Below the pieces are notes generated by a model. That model made no database searches. It was not told the origin of the DNA and saw only the letters and a program-made list of their open reading frames with translations. DNA of 64,000 bases from Thermoproteus uzoniensis 768-20 (GTDB lineage Archaea > Thermoproteota > Thermoprotei > Thermoproteales > Thermoproteaceae), in NCBI RefSeq assembly GCF_000193375.1, contig NC_015315.1:1558622-1622621 (forward strand), in the 5' to 3' direction. A program made the position numbers and the translations under genes. Below, piece after piece: positions 40,877 through 49,173 of the stretch (positions within the stretch are counted from its first letter, which is position 1; each line of letters begins with the position of its first letter).

Positions 40877-42633
40877 CCCGGCAACCGCCTTCTATATTCG
40901 TCCAATAGTTTCTTTAAATCGATCCTTCTTTCGGTTAATGCGTTTCTTATCCTCTCGGCCAGCTCCCGCCTCTTAAATTCATCAATTATATAATAGCCTT
41001 TAGATCTATATCTAGTGACAAGCCCTACAGGGACGCCGAGTACGCCGTTGTTTACAGCCTCCTCTACTGTAGAGATGTCGCTGCAGAGGATGCCGCCGGC
41101 TTTCCTACATTCGGATATCTCGTCTTCCCTATACAGCTTGTATCTGCCCGATACCAAACCCAAAACAATTTCCATGAGCTCCTCTGCAAACTTCTCCTTC
41201 TCTTCCATACAAGCCTTGAGGGAGGCGGAAAGATCCTCAACACGCCTCTGTAGCTCCCTATACTTGGCATCCCTCCACAACGAGTCGTTGAGGGCGCGGG
41301 ACAACGAGGATACTCTGGATCTAAGCTCCTCTATTTCCTTCTCAAGCTGATTTTTTTCATATTCTAATGCATTTATCATCATTTTATTATATTCATCTAT
41401 ATTTTTACAGGGTTTCTCTATCGGTATATATACAACCTTTGTATAGCCCATATCCTTATTTCCTTTTAAAACCTCCGCGACCGCTTGTGCTATCGATTTG
41501 CCTCTCGCCACAAGCGCCTTAGCCTCGGCGAGCTGCCGCCTTGTCAATATCGCCCCGAAATCTCTCTCAAGCCTCTCGAACTTAGTCCTATACTCCGCAA
41601 AAGCCTTATAGGCGGCCGCCAGGGCGTCCCTCTCGTGACTCGTCTCGACGGGATACCCTATCTTCTCGGCTATTGAGCTCTTCTCGCTCACAGAAAGATC
41701 TTTTTCAGGCTTGTACAGAACCGCGCCGCTCATAGCGGCCAGCTTCTTGACGTAGTCGGGAACGTCGGAGACGTCGGTGGCTATTATGACGGGCACCCCC
41801 CATTGGTATATCCTCCTGAGCGATTCGCCCCTCGACAGATTCCTCCTGGCCTCGGTATGAAGCACTTTGCCCTCTAGGTCCATTATGGCGATCCCCGTCA
41901 CTATTCCGGGATCTACCCCGACTATCAGGTACTGGTCGCCCCTCTCCGACTCGTAGGATTTTACGGGTTCTGAGAAGACCCTTATCACCACGTCGGAGCT
42001 CTTGAGGGGCTTGACGTACCTCCTGACCAGATCCCTCCTGGCGTAGACCACAAACTTCGCAGATGTTATGTCGCCCGACTCCTCCTTGAAGAAGAGGTCG
42101 TAGTCTAGCCCGACCTCGTTGAGCCGTCTAGATATGCGGTCGGCCAGATCCCTTATCCTGTGCTTAACATTACGCATATACCTATTACGGCTCATCCCGC
42201 CGGGGCTCGTGGAGGAGACGCGTTTTATCAGGATAACGGTTTCCTCCTCATACAGCTTAATCCTCGCCCCAAGCCCCCTCTCGGCTAACAACGCCGCGAA
42301 GAGGGACGTCTCCAGTGGGTCTAGATGGCTTCGGGATACCTTGAAATACTTCTCAGCCAACACCTCCATTGGAATGCTCGTGTTGTCCTCCGTCCGCGTC
42401 ACCTCGACGACCTCTACGTTGAAGGGCAACCTGCCCAACGCCTTGACGACGATCTTTCCGTGCTCCATCAGCTCCGATATGCTGTCCACCGCGAGCACCT
42501 CGGGCTTGTATTTCTTTATGACCTTGAGTAGATCGGTAGCCGAGGCGGTGCCCTGCTCTAATGCAGATCCGGCCTCCACTACAGTGTAGGCGAATTTATC
42601 TCTGCCGCTTATATCTAGCCCCAATACTCTCAT
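40873..42633 (-). CDS. DUF460 family RNase H-fold protein
   Basis: The 586-residue protein has an RNase H-like N-terminal region. Near residue 243 it has VGVDPGIVTGIAIMDLEGKV and near 340 SHERDALAAAYKAF, the Asp/Asp pattern of RuvC/YqgF-like folds. A long coiled coil follows (about 425-485). The family (COG2433) is archaeal and uncharacterised; a nuclease or RNA-processing role is inferred. An AT-rich patch at 41,355-41,420 falls in the coiled coil. It is downstream of the Rio2 kinase gene with a four-base overlap, so both are in one operon. Confidence 0.82.
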   Translation of the reverse strand: MRVLGLDISGRDKFAYTVVEAGSALEQGTASATDLLKVIKKYKPEVLAVDSISELMEHGKIVVKALGRLPFNVEVVEVTRTEDNTSIPMEVLAEKYFKVSRSHLDPLETSLFAALLAERGLGARIKLYEEETVILIKRVSSTSPGGMSRNRYMRNVKHRIRDLADRISRRLNEVGLDYDLFFKEESGDITSAKFVVYARRDLVRRYVKPLKSSDVVIRVFSEPVKSYESERGDQYLIVGVDPGIVTGIAIMDLEGKVLHTEARRNLSRGESLRRIYQWGVPVIIATDVSDVPDYVKKLAAMSGAVLYKPEKDLSVSEKSSIAEKIGYPVETSHERDALAAAYKAFAEYRTKFERLERDFGAILTRRQLAEAKALVARGKSIAQAVAEVLKGNKDMGYTKVVYIPIEKPCKNIDEYNKMMINALEYEKNQLEKEIEELRSRVSSLSRALNDSLWRDAKYRELQRRVEDLSASLKACMEEKEKFAEELMEIVLGLVSGRYKLYREDEISECRKAGGILCSDISTVEEAVNNGVLGVPVGLVTRYRSKGYYIIDEFKRRELAERIRNALTERRIDLKKLLDEYRRRLPG

Positions 42634-43565
42634 GTACCTACAAATGTTCTCAGTACTTTTTTATATATATCTTCAATATCTATATTTTTATATTTGTGAT
42701 TATATATAATATTAAATAATCTATCTTTATCTATAGTTATATTAAGTTGCGAAAAGAACTCCTCTATACGTGCCAGATCCCTCGATAAAATCTCGAGCGA
42801 GTTGGGGTGAGACGCCGGGATCCACTGGGGCCAGTCTATGACGTATGCCCTATCGCCTATCAGTATATTGTACGGCGATAGATCGCCGTGGATTATGCCG
42901 TTCTCCAACGCCACTTTTACCGTCTCAATGACGTCCCTAGCCACCGACGGAGCATCCTCTGGCCTGACCCTGTACGCGTCTACGCCCTCGATATACCTCA
43001 TCACAACCACATGCCTATTTACGGCGATGGGCTCCGGCACAAGGCCGCCTCCGTCGAACACGGCGCTGAGCGCCGCGAACTCCGCATGGGCCGAAAGCCT
43101 GGCCTCGTACAGCTTAGTCAAATGCCTCCTCTTGCCTAGGAAGGCCCGCACCTTCCTGGCTCTGATAAACGAAGAGGTCCCCGTTCTGTGGAACTTCACA
43201 GCCACCTTAACGCCGCTCGGAGTCTCCCCGGAGTAGACCACAGACTCCTTCCCGACCCCTATAGGCGTTGGAGATATGCTGACTAGTTTGCCCGATTTCC
43301 TTAATGTGTGTAAGGCCAACACGTCATAGGCGCCGAATGTTAGACGGAAGCCCTCGTAGGGGCCTCTGAATCGTTGAATCAGCTTGAGCCTATTCAACTT
43401 AGAAAGCGATCTCCCAACAGCCTCTTCGTCTACTCCAGCCCAGTTCACGACCAATCTATAGGGTACATACTCGCGCCTGGCGTGCGCCACCTCGAGCAGT
43501 CTGAGAACTCTGAGGTCGAGTTTATCTAAGGCGTTGTACGCCTCTACCAAAGACCTAATGGACAC
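42630..43565 (-). CDS. rio2: RIO-type serine kinase/ATPase Rio2
   Basis: Rio2 acts in maturation of the small ribosomal subunit. The 311-residue protein has the Rio2 winged-helix N-terminus, the glycine loop PIGVGKESVVY, the lysine strand VAVKFHRTGTSSF, the catalytic loop HGDLSPYNIL and the metal loop VIDWPQW. GTG 43565 lies about 25 bases after an ATTTTATTT box; a TTG further upstream is inside that box. The last 40 codons (42,640-42,760) are a very AT-rich patch. The start of DUF460 overlaps its stop. Confidence 0.93.
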   Translation of the reverse strand: MSIRSLVEAYNALDKLDLRVLRLLEVAHARREYVPYRLVVNWAGVDEEAVGRSLSKLNRLKLIQRFRGPYEGFRLTFGAYDVLALHTLRKSGKLVSISPTPIGVGKESVVYSGETPSGVKVAVKFHRTGTSSFIRARKVRAFLGKRRHLTKLYEARLSAHAEFAALSAVFDGGGLVPEPIAVNRHVVVMRYIEGVDAYRVRPEDAPSVARDVIETVKVALENGIIHGDLSPYNILIGDRAYVIDWPQWIPASHPNSLEILSRDLARIEEFFSQLNITIDKDRLFNIIYNHKYKNIDIEDIYKKVLRTFVGT

Positions 43566-43664
43566 CGGAAGATATATCCGCAAATAAAATTATCGTAACG
43601 TCGCACAGCCGCCTCGGCACCAAGTCGGCGCAAATATTTTATCGCTAATACTAGCTCGGCCGTT

Positions 43665-44090
43665 GTGGGGAGGACCGTAGTTACTCTGGTATCCAAGGAG
43701 CAAGCCGAGGTTGGCCATAGATTTAGGGTTGTAAGGATACCGGACGAGTGCTCCAGCTGTAGGCTGTATCAAGTCTGCATGGGAAGGCTTAGGCCGGGTA
43801 GATCCTACGTGATAACCGAGGTGCGCCCTTCGTTGGGCCAGAGGTGCAAGATCACGGGCGGCGAGATGACGCCGGTAGTCGTCGAGGAGGTCCCCCTTAG
43901 GCTTCTACTGCCTAGAAAAAAGGCGCTTGAAGGCGTCATCGTGACGTACGAGGGCGAGTGTAGGGGATGCCGGGACTGCCCCGACGAGAGCACGTTAAGT
44001 CCTGGCGAGAAGATCTTGGTGGAAAAAGTACTCGGCACGACTATGTGTAATGGGCGCGAGTTCTTCGTCGTCGAGGTTAGTCCCGTATGA
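43665..44090 (+). CDS. UPF0179 family protein
   Basis: The 141-residue protein matches the archaeal UPF0179 pattern. It has six to seven cysteines in CSSCRLYQVCMGRLRPGRSY and CRGCRDCPDE, plus a central beta domain (RCKITGGEM). The cysteine pairs suggest a zinc or iron-sulfur site. The function of the family is not known. GTG 43665 has CAAATATTTTATCG at the leaderless distance. The end overlaps the convergent small gene by 14 bases. Confidence 0.8.
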   Translation: MGRTVVTLVSKEQAEVGHRFRVVRIPDECSSCRLYQVCMGRLRPGRSYVITEVRPSLGQRCKITGGEMTPVVVEEVPLRLLLPRKKALEGVIVTYEGECRGCRDCPDESTLSPGEKILVEKVLGTTMCNGREFFVVEVSPV

Positions 44091-44271
44091 GCCTCTCGAC
44101 TTTCCTAAAAAGACCGGCGAAGCCCTTGTAAAGCCTCTTCTCAAGCGCCTGCTTCTTCAGCTCTCTATAGAGCTTTTTGGCCTCTTCCTTTTTGCCCTGC
44201 CTTATCAGCTCCTCAGCTTGCCTCAAGCCGGTCACTATGGACTTAGCCGCTTCCTGGAGCTCCTCGGCCAT
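44077..44271 (-). CDS. Hypothetical 64-residue helical protein
   Basis: The protein is wholly helical and highly charged (AEELIRQGKKEEAKKLYREL, ALEKRLYKGFAGLFRKVERL), like a short helical hairpin or coiled coil. It matches no family I know. ATG 44271 is about 25 bases after a minus-strand CTTAAATATAG box, which supports expression. Confidence 0.6.
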   Translation of the reverse strand: MAEELQEAAKSIVTGLRQAEELIRQGKKEEAKKLYRELKKQALEKRLYKGFAGLFRKVERLIRD

Positions 44272-44339
44272 CGATTGGGCTATTCGCGCTATATTTAAGT
44301 ATTGACCAAAGGCTTTTAATAGGCTGGGGCCTTCGCCTT

Positions 44340-45029
44340 GTGGAGCGGGCGGAGATATACGTGAGGAATCTGGAGCGGGCTCTAGGAACCCTCAAGGTTC
44401 TCGACGATAGGGCCAGAGAGGTGGTCGAGCTGGCCGAGGCTTATTTAAGGGATTCGAAATACTATCTCTCCAGAGGCGATGTGTTCACGTCGGTGGCCGC
44501 GGCGTCATATGCCGAGGGGTTGCTCGACGCCTTGAGGCTTTTGGGCTACGCCGACTTCGTGTGGAGCAGGCCGAGCGAGATCGAGAAGAACTACAAGAAG
44601 GTCTTGATAGCTGGGACCTTCGAGCTACTGCATCCTGGCCATATAAGCTATATGGAGCAGGCTTGGCGCCTCGGCCGCGTTGTCGCCGTCGTCTCCCGAG
44701 ACACAAACGCGGCGAAGATAAAGGGCCGTAGCATATCCGTACCTGCCGAGAATAGGGCCAGGGTTGTGTCGAGCATCTACTACGTGCATAAGGCGAGGAT
44801 AGGCTACGAGGACGACATGTTGAGAGTGGTCGAGGAGGAGAGGCCCGACGTCGTTCTGTTGGGCGCCAACCAGCCGTTCGACGAGAGATCCCTCGCCGAG
44901 AAGTTCAGGCGTAGAGGCATAGAGGCCCAGATACTGCGCGCGGAGCCCTACGAGTGCGACCTATGCTCCACCACGAGGATAATAAATAAAATACTGGAGA
45001 CTTTCTGTGAAGGTTCCAGAAGGGTTTAG
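44340..45029 (+). CDS. DUF357-nucleotidyltransferase fusion
   Basis: The 229-residue protein is a fusion. The N-terminal 75 residues are a DUF357 helical domain. From about residue 88 there is a cytidylyltransferase-like Rossmann fold with GTFELLHPGHISY (the HxGH active site) and VVSRDTNA. The C-terminal end has CDLCSTTRI. Relatives include archaeal FAD synthase RibL and glycerol-phosphate cytidylyltransferases, so FAD or a CDP-alcohol are candidate products. GTG 44340 has CTTTTAATAGG upstream. The end overlaps the endonuclease V gene. Confidence 0.78.
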   Translation: MERAEIYVRNLERALGTLKVLDDRAREVVELAEAYLRDSKYYLSRGDVFTSVAAASYAEGLLDALRLLGYADFVWSRPSEIEKNYKKVLIAGTFELLHPGHISYMEQAWRLGRVVAVVSRDTNAAKIKGRSISVPAENRARVVSSIYYVHKARIGYEDDMLRVVEEERPDVVLLGANQPFDERSLAEKFRRRGIEAQILRAEPYECDLCSTTRIINKILETFCEGSRRV

Positions 45030-45672
45030 AATAGATCTAGCGAGGAGGGTCCAGAGCAGGCTAGCCGAGAGAGTCGTGGAGGAGCCGCTGGGCGAGTTCG
45101 ACGTAGTGGTGGGGCTCGACGTAGCCTATAGAGGGGACCTAGGCGTCTCGGTGGCCGCAGCATACTCCGTCCGCGAGGGCAAGGCTGTGGGCTATAGCTG
45201 TTCCGTAAACAGAGTGGTGTTCCCCTACGTGCCGACTCTCTTGTCGTTCAGAGAGCTCATGCCGATGGTCAGAGCTCTGAAGAGGCTGGCGATCAGCTAC
45301 GACGTAGTTATGGTGGACGGACAAGGGATAGCGCATCCATACGGTCTAGGGATAGCGGCGCATCTAGGGGTTGTCCTGGGGGTGCCCACGATAGGGGTCG
45401 CGAAATCCAGACTATTCGGGGATGTGGTAGGCGATAGGTTGGTCGATCCCCGTAGCGGGAAGGTGATAGGCGCGGTGGTGAGGTGCCGAAAGCCTCTCTA
45501 CGTCTCGATAGGCAATAGGATCACCTTGGACGACGCCGTCAAGGTAGTGAAGGAGCTATGCGCGGACAGCTCCATGCCGCTACCAATACTTCTGGCCCAC
45601 AACAAGGCCAACGAACTTAAGAGGAGGGCCGCAACTACGGCCTTCGACAAGTGGGGCGAAGCTAGCTGTTAG
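45007..45672 (+). CDS. nfi: Endonuclease V
   Basis: The enzyme cuts DNA one base past hypoxanthine (deaminated adenine), and in some organisms RNA. The 221-residue protein has D38 in GLDVAY, E83 in [10 protein letters not shown], and [18 protein letters not shown] (104-121) with the second aspartate and two histidines. The family's lysine-containing GVAKSRLFG follows. Together with the family-4 uracil glycosylase at 16 kb it covers repair of both common deaminations. It starts inside the upstream fusion gene. Confidence 0.93.
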   Translation: MKVPEGFRIDLARRVQSRLAERVVEEPLGEFDVVVGLDVAYRGDLGVSVAAAYSVREGKAVGYSCSVNRVVFPYVPTLLSFRELMPMVRALKRLAISYDVVMVDGQGIAHPYGLGIAAHLGVVLGVPTIGVAKSRLFGDVVGDRLVDPRSGKVIGAVVRCRKPLYVSIGNRITLDDAVKVVKELCADSSMPLPILLAHNKANELKRRAATTAFDKWGEASC

Positions 45673-46283
45673 CCCACGACGGCGGATACTTTTATCTCCT
45701 CCTCGCTAACGCCGTCGGCGGTCACAGTCACTAAATCTATTCCGCCGCCCGAGACGGGGTCTCTCTCCAACGCGGCCCTTATTGCGTTTATGGCCAGTTT
45801 CCTGGCCCCAGACACATCGACGTCCTTGCTGTAGTTGGCGTCTAGTATGCTTATGGCCATCTTAGCCCCAGTCCCCAGAGCCGCGTAGTCGTCCTCTATC
45901 AAGCTACCCACGGGGTCGAGGACGAAGATATGGGGACCCTCCTCGTCGTAGCCCCCCACTAATACCTCTGCTATAAACGGCATGATCCTCCTGTTGAACA
46001 TGATGACCGACAGCAGTTTCGCCATAGCGGCGATGCTCGGCTTTCTCCTAGACTCGAGCTCGTACATCTTGGCGTTTACTCTCAATATCTTCGCTATCGT
46101 CTGCATATCGGCGATCACTCCGGCGGAGGCCAACGCCATCCTGTCGTTCACTACGTACACTTTCTTTCCCGACGAGCTTAGAGAGTAGAAGCCGTAAGTT
46201 ATGCGCTTCTCCGCCGCAAGGACGACGCCGTCCTTGGCCTTTATGCCGACAGCTGTGGCGCCGATGCCGTATTCCTCCGACAT
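45669..46283 (-). CDS. psmB: Proteasome beta subunit lacking the catalytic Thr1
   Basis: This is a 20S proteasome beta-type subunit of 204 residues. Aligning the family core ([16 protein letters not shown]) places residue A9 at the processing site, where active subunits have the nucleophile Thr1: here it is GIGATAVG instead of GTTTVG. Glu17 and Lys33 equivalents are kept (EKR, SGKKV). This resembles the non-catalytic beta paralogue known in Sulfolobus, so a second, active beta gene is expected elsewhere. The TATA at 46301-46311 contains the stop codon of the upstream amrS gene. Confidence 0.88.
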   Translation of the reverse strand: MSEEYGIGATAVGIKAKDGVVLAAEKRITYGFYSLSSSGKKVYVVNDRMALASAGVIADMQTIAKILRVNAKMYELESRRKPSIAAMAKLLSVIMFNRRIMPFIAEVLVGGYDEEGPHIFVLDPVGSLIEDDYAALGTGAKMAISILDANYSKDVDVSGARKLAINAIRAALERDPVSGGGIDLVTVTADGVSEEEIKVSAVVG

Positions 46284-46305
46284 GGCCCTATCTCCGTGCT
46301 GTCTT

Positions 46306-47436
46306 TTAAATATTAGGCCCGCTCTGAGGAGCTGGCGCGTCGGTCCGCCTCACGTATCTGGCCACGAGGTTTATGGGCACGTAGGCGAAGCGGCTCTCGA
46401 GCCTCCACGTGGGTAAGATCTTGCCCGCTATGTTTATCTTGGCGCCGCAGAACTTACACCGATACTCTCCGCCCCGCTCCACTAAGTTGACCTCGACTAT
46501 ATCGAAGCCGTACCTCTTGATGACAGGCCTCCCGCACTCTGGACAGTAGGTGTGCTCGTACTTGTGCCCCGGCACGTTGCCCACGTACACGTACTTCATC
46601 CCCTCGGATTTCGCCAGCTCCACGTGCCTCTCTAGGACCTCTACCGGAGTGGGGGGCACGTCCAACATCCTGTAGTCGGGGTGGAAGCGGAGGAAGTGTA
46701 TCGGCACCTCGGGCCCCAGTATGTCGATTATGCGCCTCACCATGTTCCTTGCGTCCTCCAGGCTGTCGCCGTACTTAGGCACGACCAAATCCGTTATCTC
46801 GACCCAAATGCCCCTCCTCTTCATCTCCTCCAACGTCTGATATATCGGCTCCACGTCGGGCACCATGGAGAATCTGGCCAGGAACTTTCTATTGCCGTTG
46901 CCCTTGAAGTCGACAGTGGCGGCGTCCAGGAACTCCGAGGCGTACTCGACGGCCTCCGGCGTCATGAAGCCGTTTGTGACGAACGTGTTGAAGAGGCCTC
47001 TCTTGCGCGCGAGCACGCCTATGTCGTGCGCGTATTCTATGAATATAGTTGGTTCGTTGTAGGTATAGGTAATCCCGTGAGCCCCGTAAGTCTCGGCGAG
47101 CTCCACCACCTTCTCCGGCGCAACTTCGAACCCCTCGACCCTCCTCCTCTGACTTAGGTCGAAGTTCTGGCAATATTGACAAGCCCAGTTACAGCCGAAC
47201 GTCGACAGAGAAAGCACCATGGCGCCTGGATAGAAATGCGTGAGGGGCTTCTTCTCGATGGGGTCTACTGCTATAGCTGAGATGAGGCCGTATACCGATA
47301 GATACAGCTTGCCTCCTACGTTGGACCTAACGCCGCAGAACCCCCAATAGCCTTTAGGGATCTTGCAGTATCTGGCGCACGCCGTACAGACCACGCGGCC
47401 GTCGGCCAGAGGCTTGTAGAGGACAGCCTCCTTCAC
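46306..47436 (-). CDS. amrS: AmmeMemoRadiSam-type radical SAM enzyme (AmrS)
   Basis: The 376-residue protein has the radical SAM ligands C82, C86 and C89 ([12 protein letters not shown]). It also has an N-terminal cysteine cluster (C17, C20, C24, C34) and a C-terminal zinc-ribbon-like end (CPECGR, CKFCGA). This matches AmrS, found with the AMMECR1 and Memo partners whose joint product is unknown; neither partner is in the window. The frame is open to 47475, but GTG 47436 gives the family start [10 protein letters not shown]. The stop TAA lies in the psmB TATA box. Confidence 0.85.
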   Translation of the reverse strand: MKEAVLYKPLADGRVVCTACARYCKIPKGYWGFCGVRSNVGGKLYLSVYGLISAIAVDPIEKKPLTHFYPGAMVLSLSTFGCNWACQYCQNFDLSQRRRVEGFEVAPEKVVELAETYGAHGITYTYNEPTIFIEYAHDIGVLARKRGLFNTFVTNGFMTPEAVEYASEFLDAATVDFKGNGNRKFLARFSMVPDVEPIYQTLEEMKRRGIWVEITDLVVPKYGDSLEDARNMVRRIIDILGPEVPIHFLRFHPDYRMLDVPPTPVEVLERHVELAKSEGMKYVYVGNVPGHKYEHTYCPECGRPVIKRYGFDIVEVNLVERGGEYRCKFCGAKINIAGKILPTWRLESRFAYVPINLVARYVRRTDAPAPQSGPNI

Positions 47437-47473
47437 GAGAGGTCGACACGACCATCTATAGAAACTTATCCCC

Positions 47474-47487
47474 ACACTTTTTAACCG
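47474..47487. promoter_or_regulatory. Shared TATA between amrS and the DUF47 gene
   Basis: CTTTTTAACCGG serves the plus-strand GTG at 47505 (about 25 bases away). Read as GGTTAAAAAG it serves the minus-strand amrS start, with a short leader. The intergenic gap is about 70 bases. Confidence 0.5.
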
Positions 47488-47504
47488 GCTTTGTACCGGG
47501 CTAT

Positions 47505-48164
47505 GTGAGTATTCTAAGGCGTTGGTTCACCTCGGGATGGGACGCCATGATAGATCGCTTAAAGGCGCACGTAGGCTATTCGCTTCAGGCTCTGGAGCTA
47601 ATACAGCAAGTTATAGCCAAGCCCGATCTAACCGAGGACTATCTAGACGAGGTTGTCAGGAAGATAGCCGCCATAGAGCGGGAAGGCGACGAGATTATTA
47701 GGCGGCTGGACGACAACATATCCAAGGGGGCCCTGGTCCCTAGCGTAATAGGCAACGCGGAGCTGTTGCTCGATAGAATAGATAATATACTTGATAATCT
47801 TTATTATATATCGAAAGAAATAAGACGGGGATATATCGTGTGGAAAAACGATAATATTAGAAAGATAGTTGAGGGCAAGTTTAGGGAGATGTTAGACCTC
47901 GACAAGACGATAATTGAGTACGTCGGCGCTATGCTTGAGAAGACCAGGGACTTGGAGTTCTGTAGCAGATATGCGAGGATGGTCAGCACGCTTGAGGAGG
48001 AGGTAGACGAGGTGAAGGAGTATATACTGGACGAGGTGTACAAGCTGAGCCTATCCGCAGTGGAGTTCAACCATATAATATCGCTGATATATAGCGCGGA
48101 CCGCATAGCGGATAACGCGCAAGACGCCGTGCAGTTGTTGCTGTCGATAATTTCTGCGATCTAG
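47505..48164 (+). CDS. DUF47/PhoU-like helical protein
   Basis: The 219-residue all-helical protein starts RWFTSGWDAMIDRLKAHVGYS and continues through two PhoU-like repeats with acidic metal-binding runs (VVRKIAAIEREGDEIIRRLD, VSTLEEEVDEVKEYILDEVY). DUF47 proteins are related to PhoU and often accompany phosphate transporters, but none is next to it here. An AT-rich patch is at 47,780-47,870. A GC-rich hairpin follows the stop. Confidence 0.8.
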   Translation: MSILRRWFTSGWDAMIDRLKAHVGYSLQALELIQQVIAKPDLTEDYLDEVVRKIAAIEREGDEIIRRLDDNISKGALVPSVIGNAELLLDRIDNILDNLYYISKEIRRGYIVWKNDNIRKIVEGKFREMLDLDKTIIEYVGAMLEKTRDLEFCSRYARMVSTLEEEVDEVKEYILDEVYKLSLSAVEFNHIISLIYSADRIADNAQDAVQLLLSIISAI

Positions 48165-48165
48165 C

Positions 48166-48180
48166 CGGGGCGCGGCCCCG
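48166..48180 (+). terminator. GC-rich hairpin just after the DUF47 stop
   Basis: CGGGGC-GCG-GCCCCG is a perfect six-pair stem with a three-base loop, one base past the stop codon. No T-run follows, so a role in 3'-end formation or message stability is only suggested. Confidence 0.35.
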
Positions 48181-48217
48181 CCATCCAATTGTTATATAAC
48201 TAGCTCCAGACAGCCCC

Positions 48218-48409
48218 ATGATCTCGGTGGAGAGAGCAGGCGGCTCGATCAAGCTGAAGGCGGTTGTCTCGGGCAAGGAATACGTGGCAATAGGCCTACG
48301 TTCGGACTACCCGACAGTGTTAGGCTTGCTGGTCATACAAATGTTGAAAGACGGCGTTTCTCCAGACCATATCTGCCAAGCTGTGAAAGAGGCGCTTCAG
48401 CACTTGTAG
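48218..48409 (+). CDS. Hypothetical 63-residue protein
   Basis: This short protein starts with a beta hairpin (ISVERAGGSIKLKAVVSGKE) and has a C-terminal helix pair (TVLGLLVIQMLKDG, HICQAVKEALQHL). ATG 48218 is about 24 bases after the palindromic GTTATATAAC, a good leaderless promoter. Its end overlaps the convergent SAM hydrolase gene by 13 bases. No family is recognised. Confidence 0.55.
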   Translation: MISVERAGGSIKLKAVVSGKEYVAIGLRSDYPTVLGLLVIQMLKDGVSPDHICQAVKEALQHL

Positions 48410-49173
48410 ACCTCCACCTGCTCGCCTACTTTAAGGCCGAGCTTCTCGGCGGCGTTGCCTCTGTTCACCGCTATCTCGAGAAACCCCTCGCTGTTTATTA
48501 GGAGGATGGGCTCGCCGACCTCCGAGTACCCATAAGATCTCAAGAACCTCATCTCGTACACCCTCCCGGAAATTTTCACGCACAAGCGGTCGCCGAATTC
48601 CGCAATCTCCTTTACAAGTTTCTCGTCTATGGATGTAAATACATTTCCAAACCTATCAATATATATTAATTGACCCCTCAAGACCCCGCCGTCCTTAACG
48701 GCCTCGGGCCTCTCAAGCCTTACATAGTCGGCTATCCTCACGCCGAGATAGCCCGGGGGCACGCCCTTGGATAGGAGCGCCGCCGTATAGGCGAACACGT
48801 CGCGTCCGTGGAACGTGCTTGAGGCCGACGGTAGCTGTGCAGTTATTCTATACGCCTCCTCCACACCGTCCTCCTCGGCGGCGAGGCTCAGCAAGCCGTT
48901 GTCCGGCCCCACGAAGAAGTAGTTCCTTGTCCTCAACAAGATGGGCGCACGCGCCGTGCCGACGCCGGGATCCACCACGGCGACGAAAATGGTACCTCTC
49001 GGAAACCACTTGTAGGCTCTCCACAACACGAAGGCGCCTGAACGTATGTCTTGTGGCGGTATCTCGTGCGTTATGTCGACTACAACCTCGTCCTTATTTA
49101 TAGAGAGTATTACGGCCTTCATCTCGGCAACGAAGTAGTCCTTAGTCCCGAAGTCTGTGAGGAGAGCTATCAT
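48397..49173 (-). CDS. SAM hydrolase / S-adenosyl-L-methionine hydroxide adenosyltransferase (DUF62)
   Basis: The enzyme splits AdoMet with water into adenosine and methionine. The 258-residue protein has the two-domain layout of the fluorinase-like family. The N-terminal LLTDFGTKDYFVAEMK contains the conserved Asp, VVVDITHEIPPQDIRSGAFVL follows, then VVDPGVGTAR. The C-terminal beta domain contains IDRFGNVFTSI and FLEIAVNRGNAAEKLGL. The residue pattern is that of the hydrolase, not the halogenase. Its ATG overlaps the stop of the acyl-CoA synthetase gene upstream. Confidence 0.9.
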   Translation of the reverse strand: MIALLTDFGTKDYFVAEMKAVILSINKDEVVVDITHEIPPQDIRSGAFVLWRAYKWFPRGTIFVAVVDPGVGTARAPILLRTRNYFFVGPDNGLLSLAAEEDGVEEAYRITAQLPSASSTFHGRDVFAYTAALLSKGVPPGYLGVRIADYVRLERPEAVKDGGVLRGQLIYIDRFGNVFTSIDEKLVKEIAEFGDRLCVKISGRVYEMRFLRSYGYSEVGEPILLINSEGFLEIAVNRGNAAEKLGLKVGEQVEVYKC

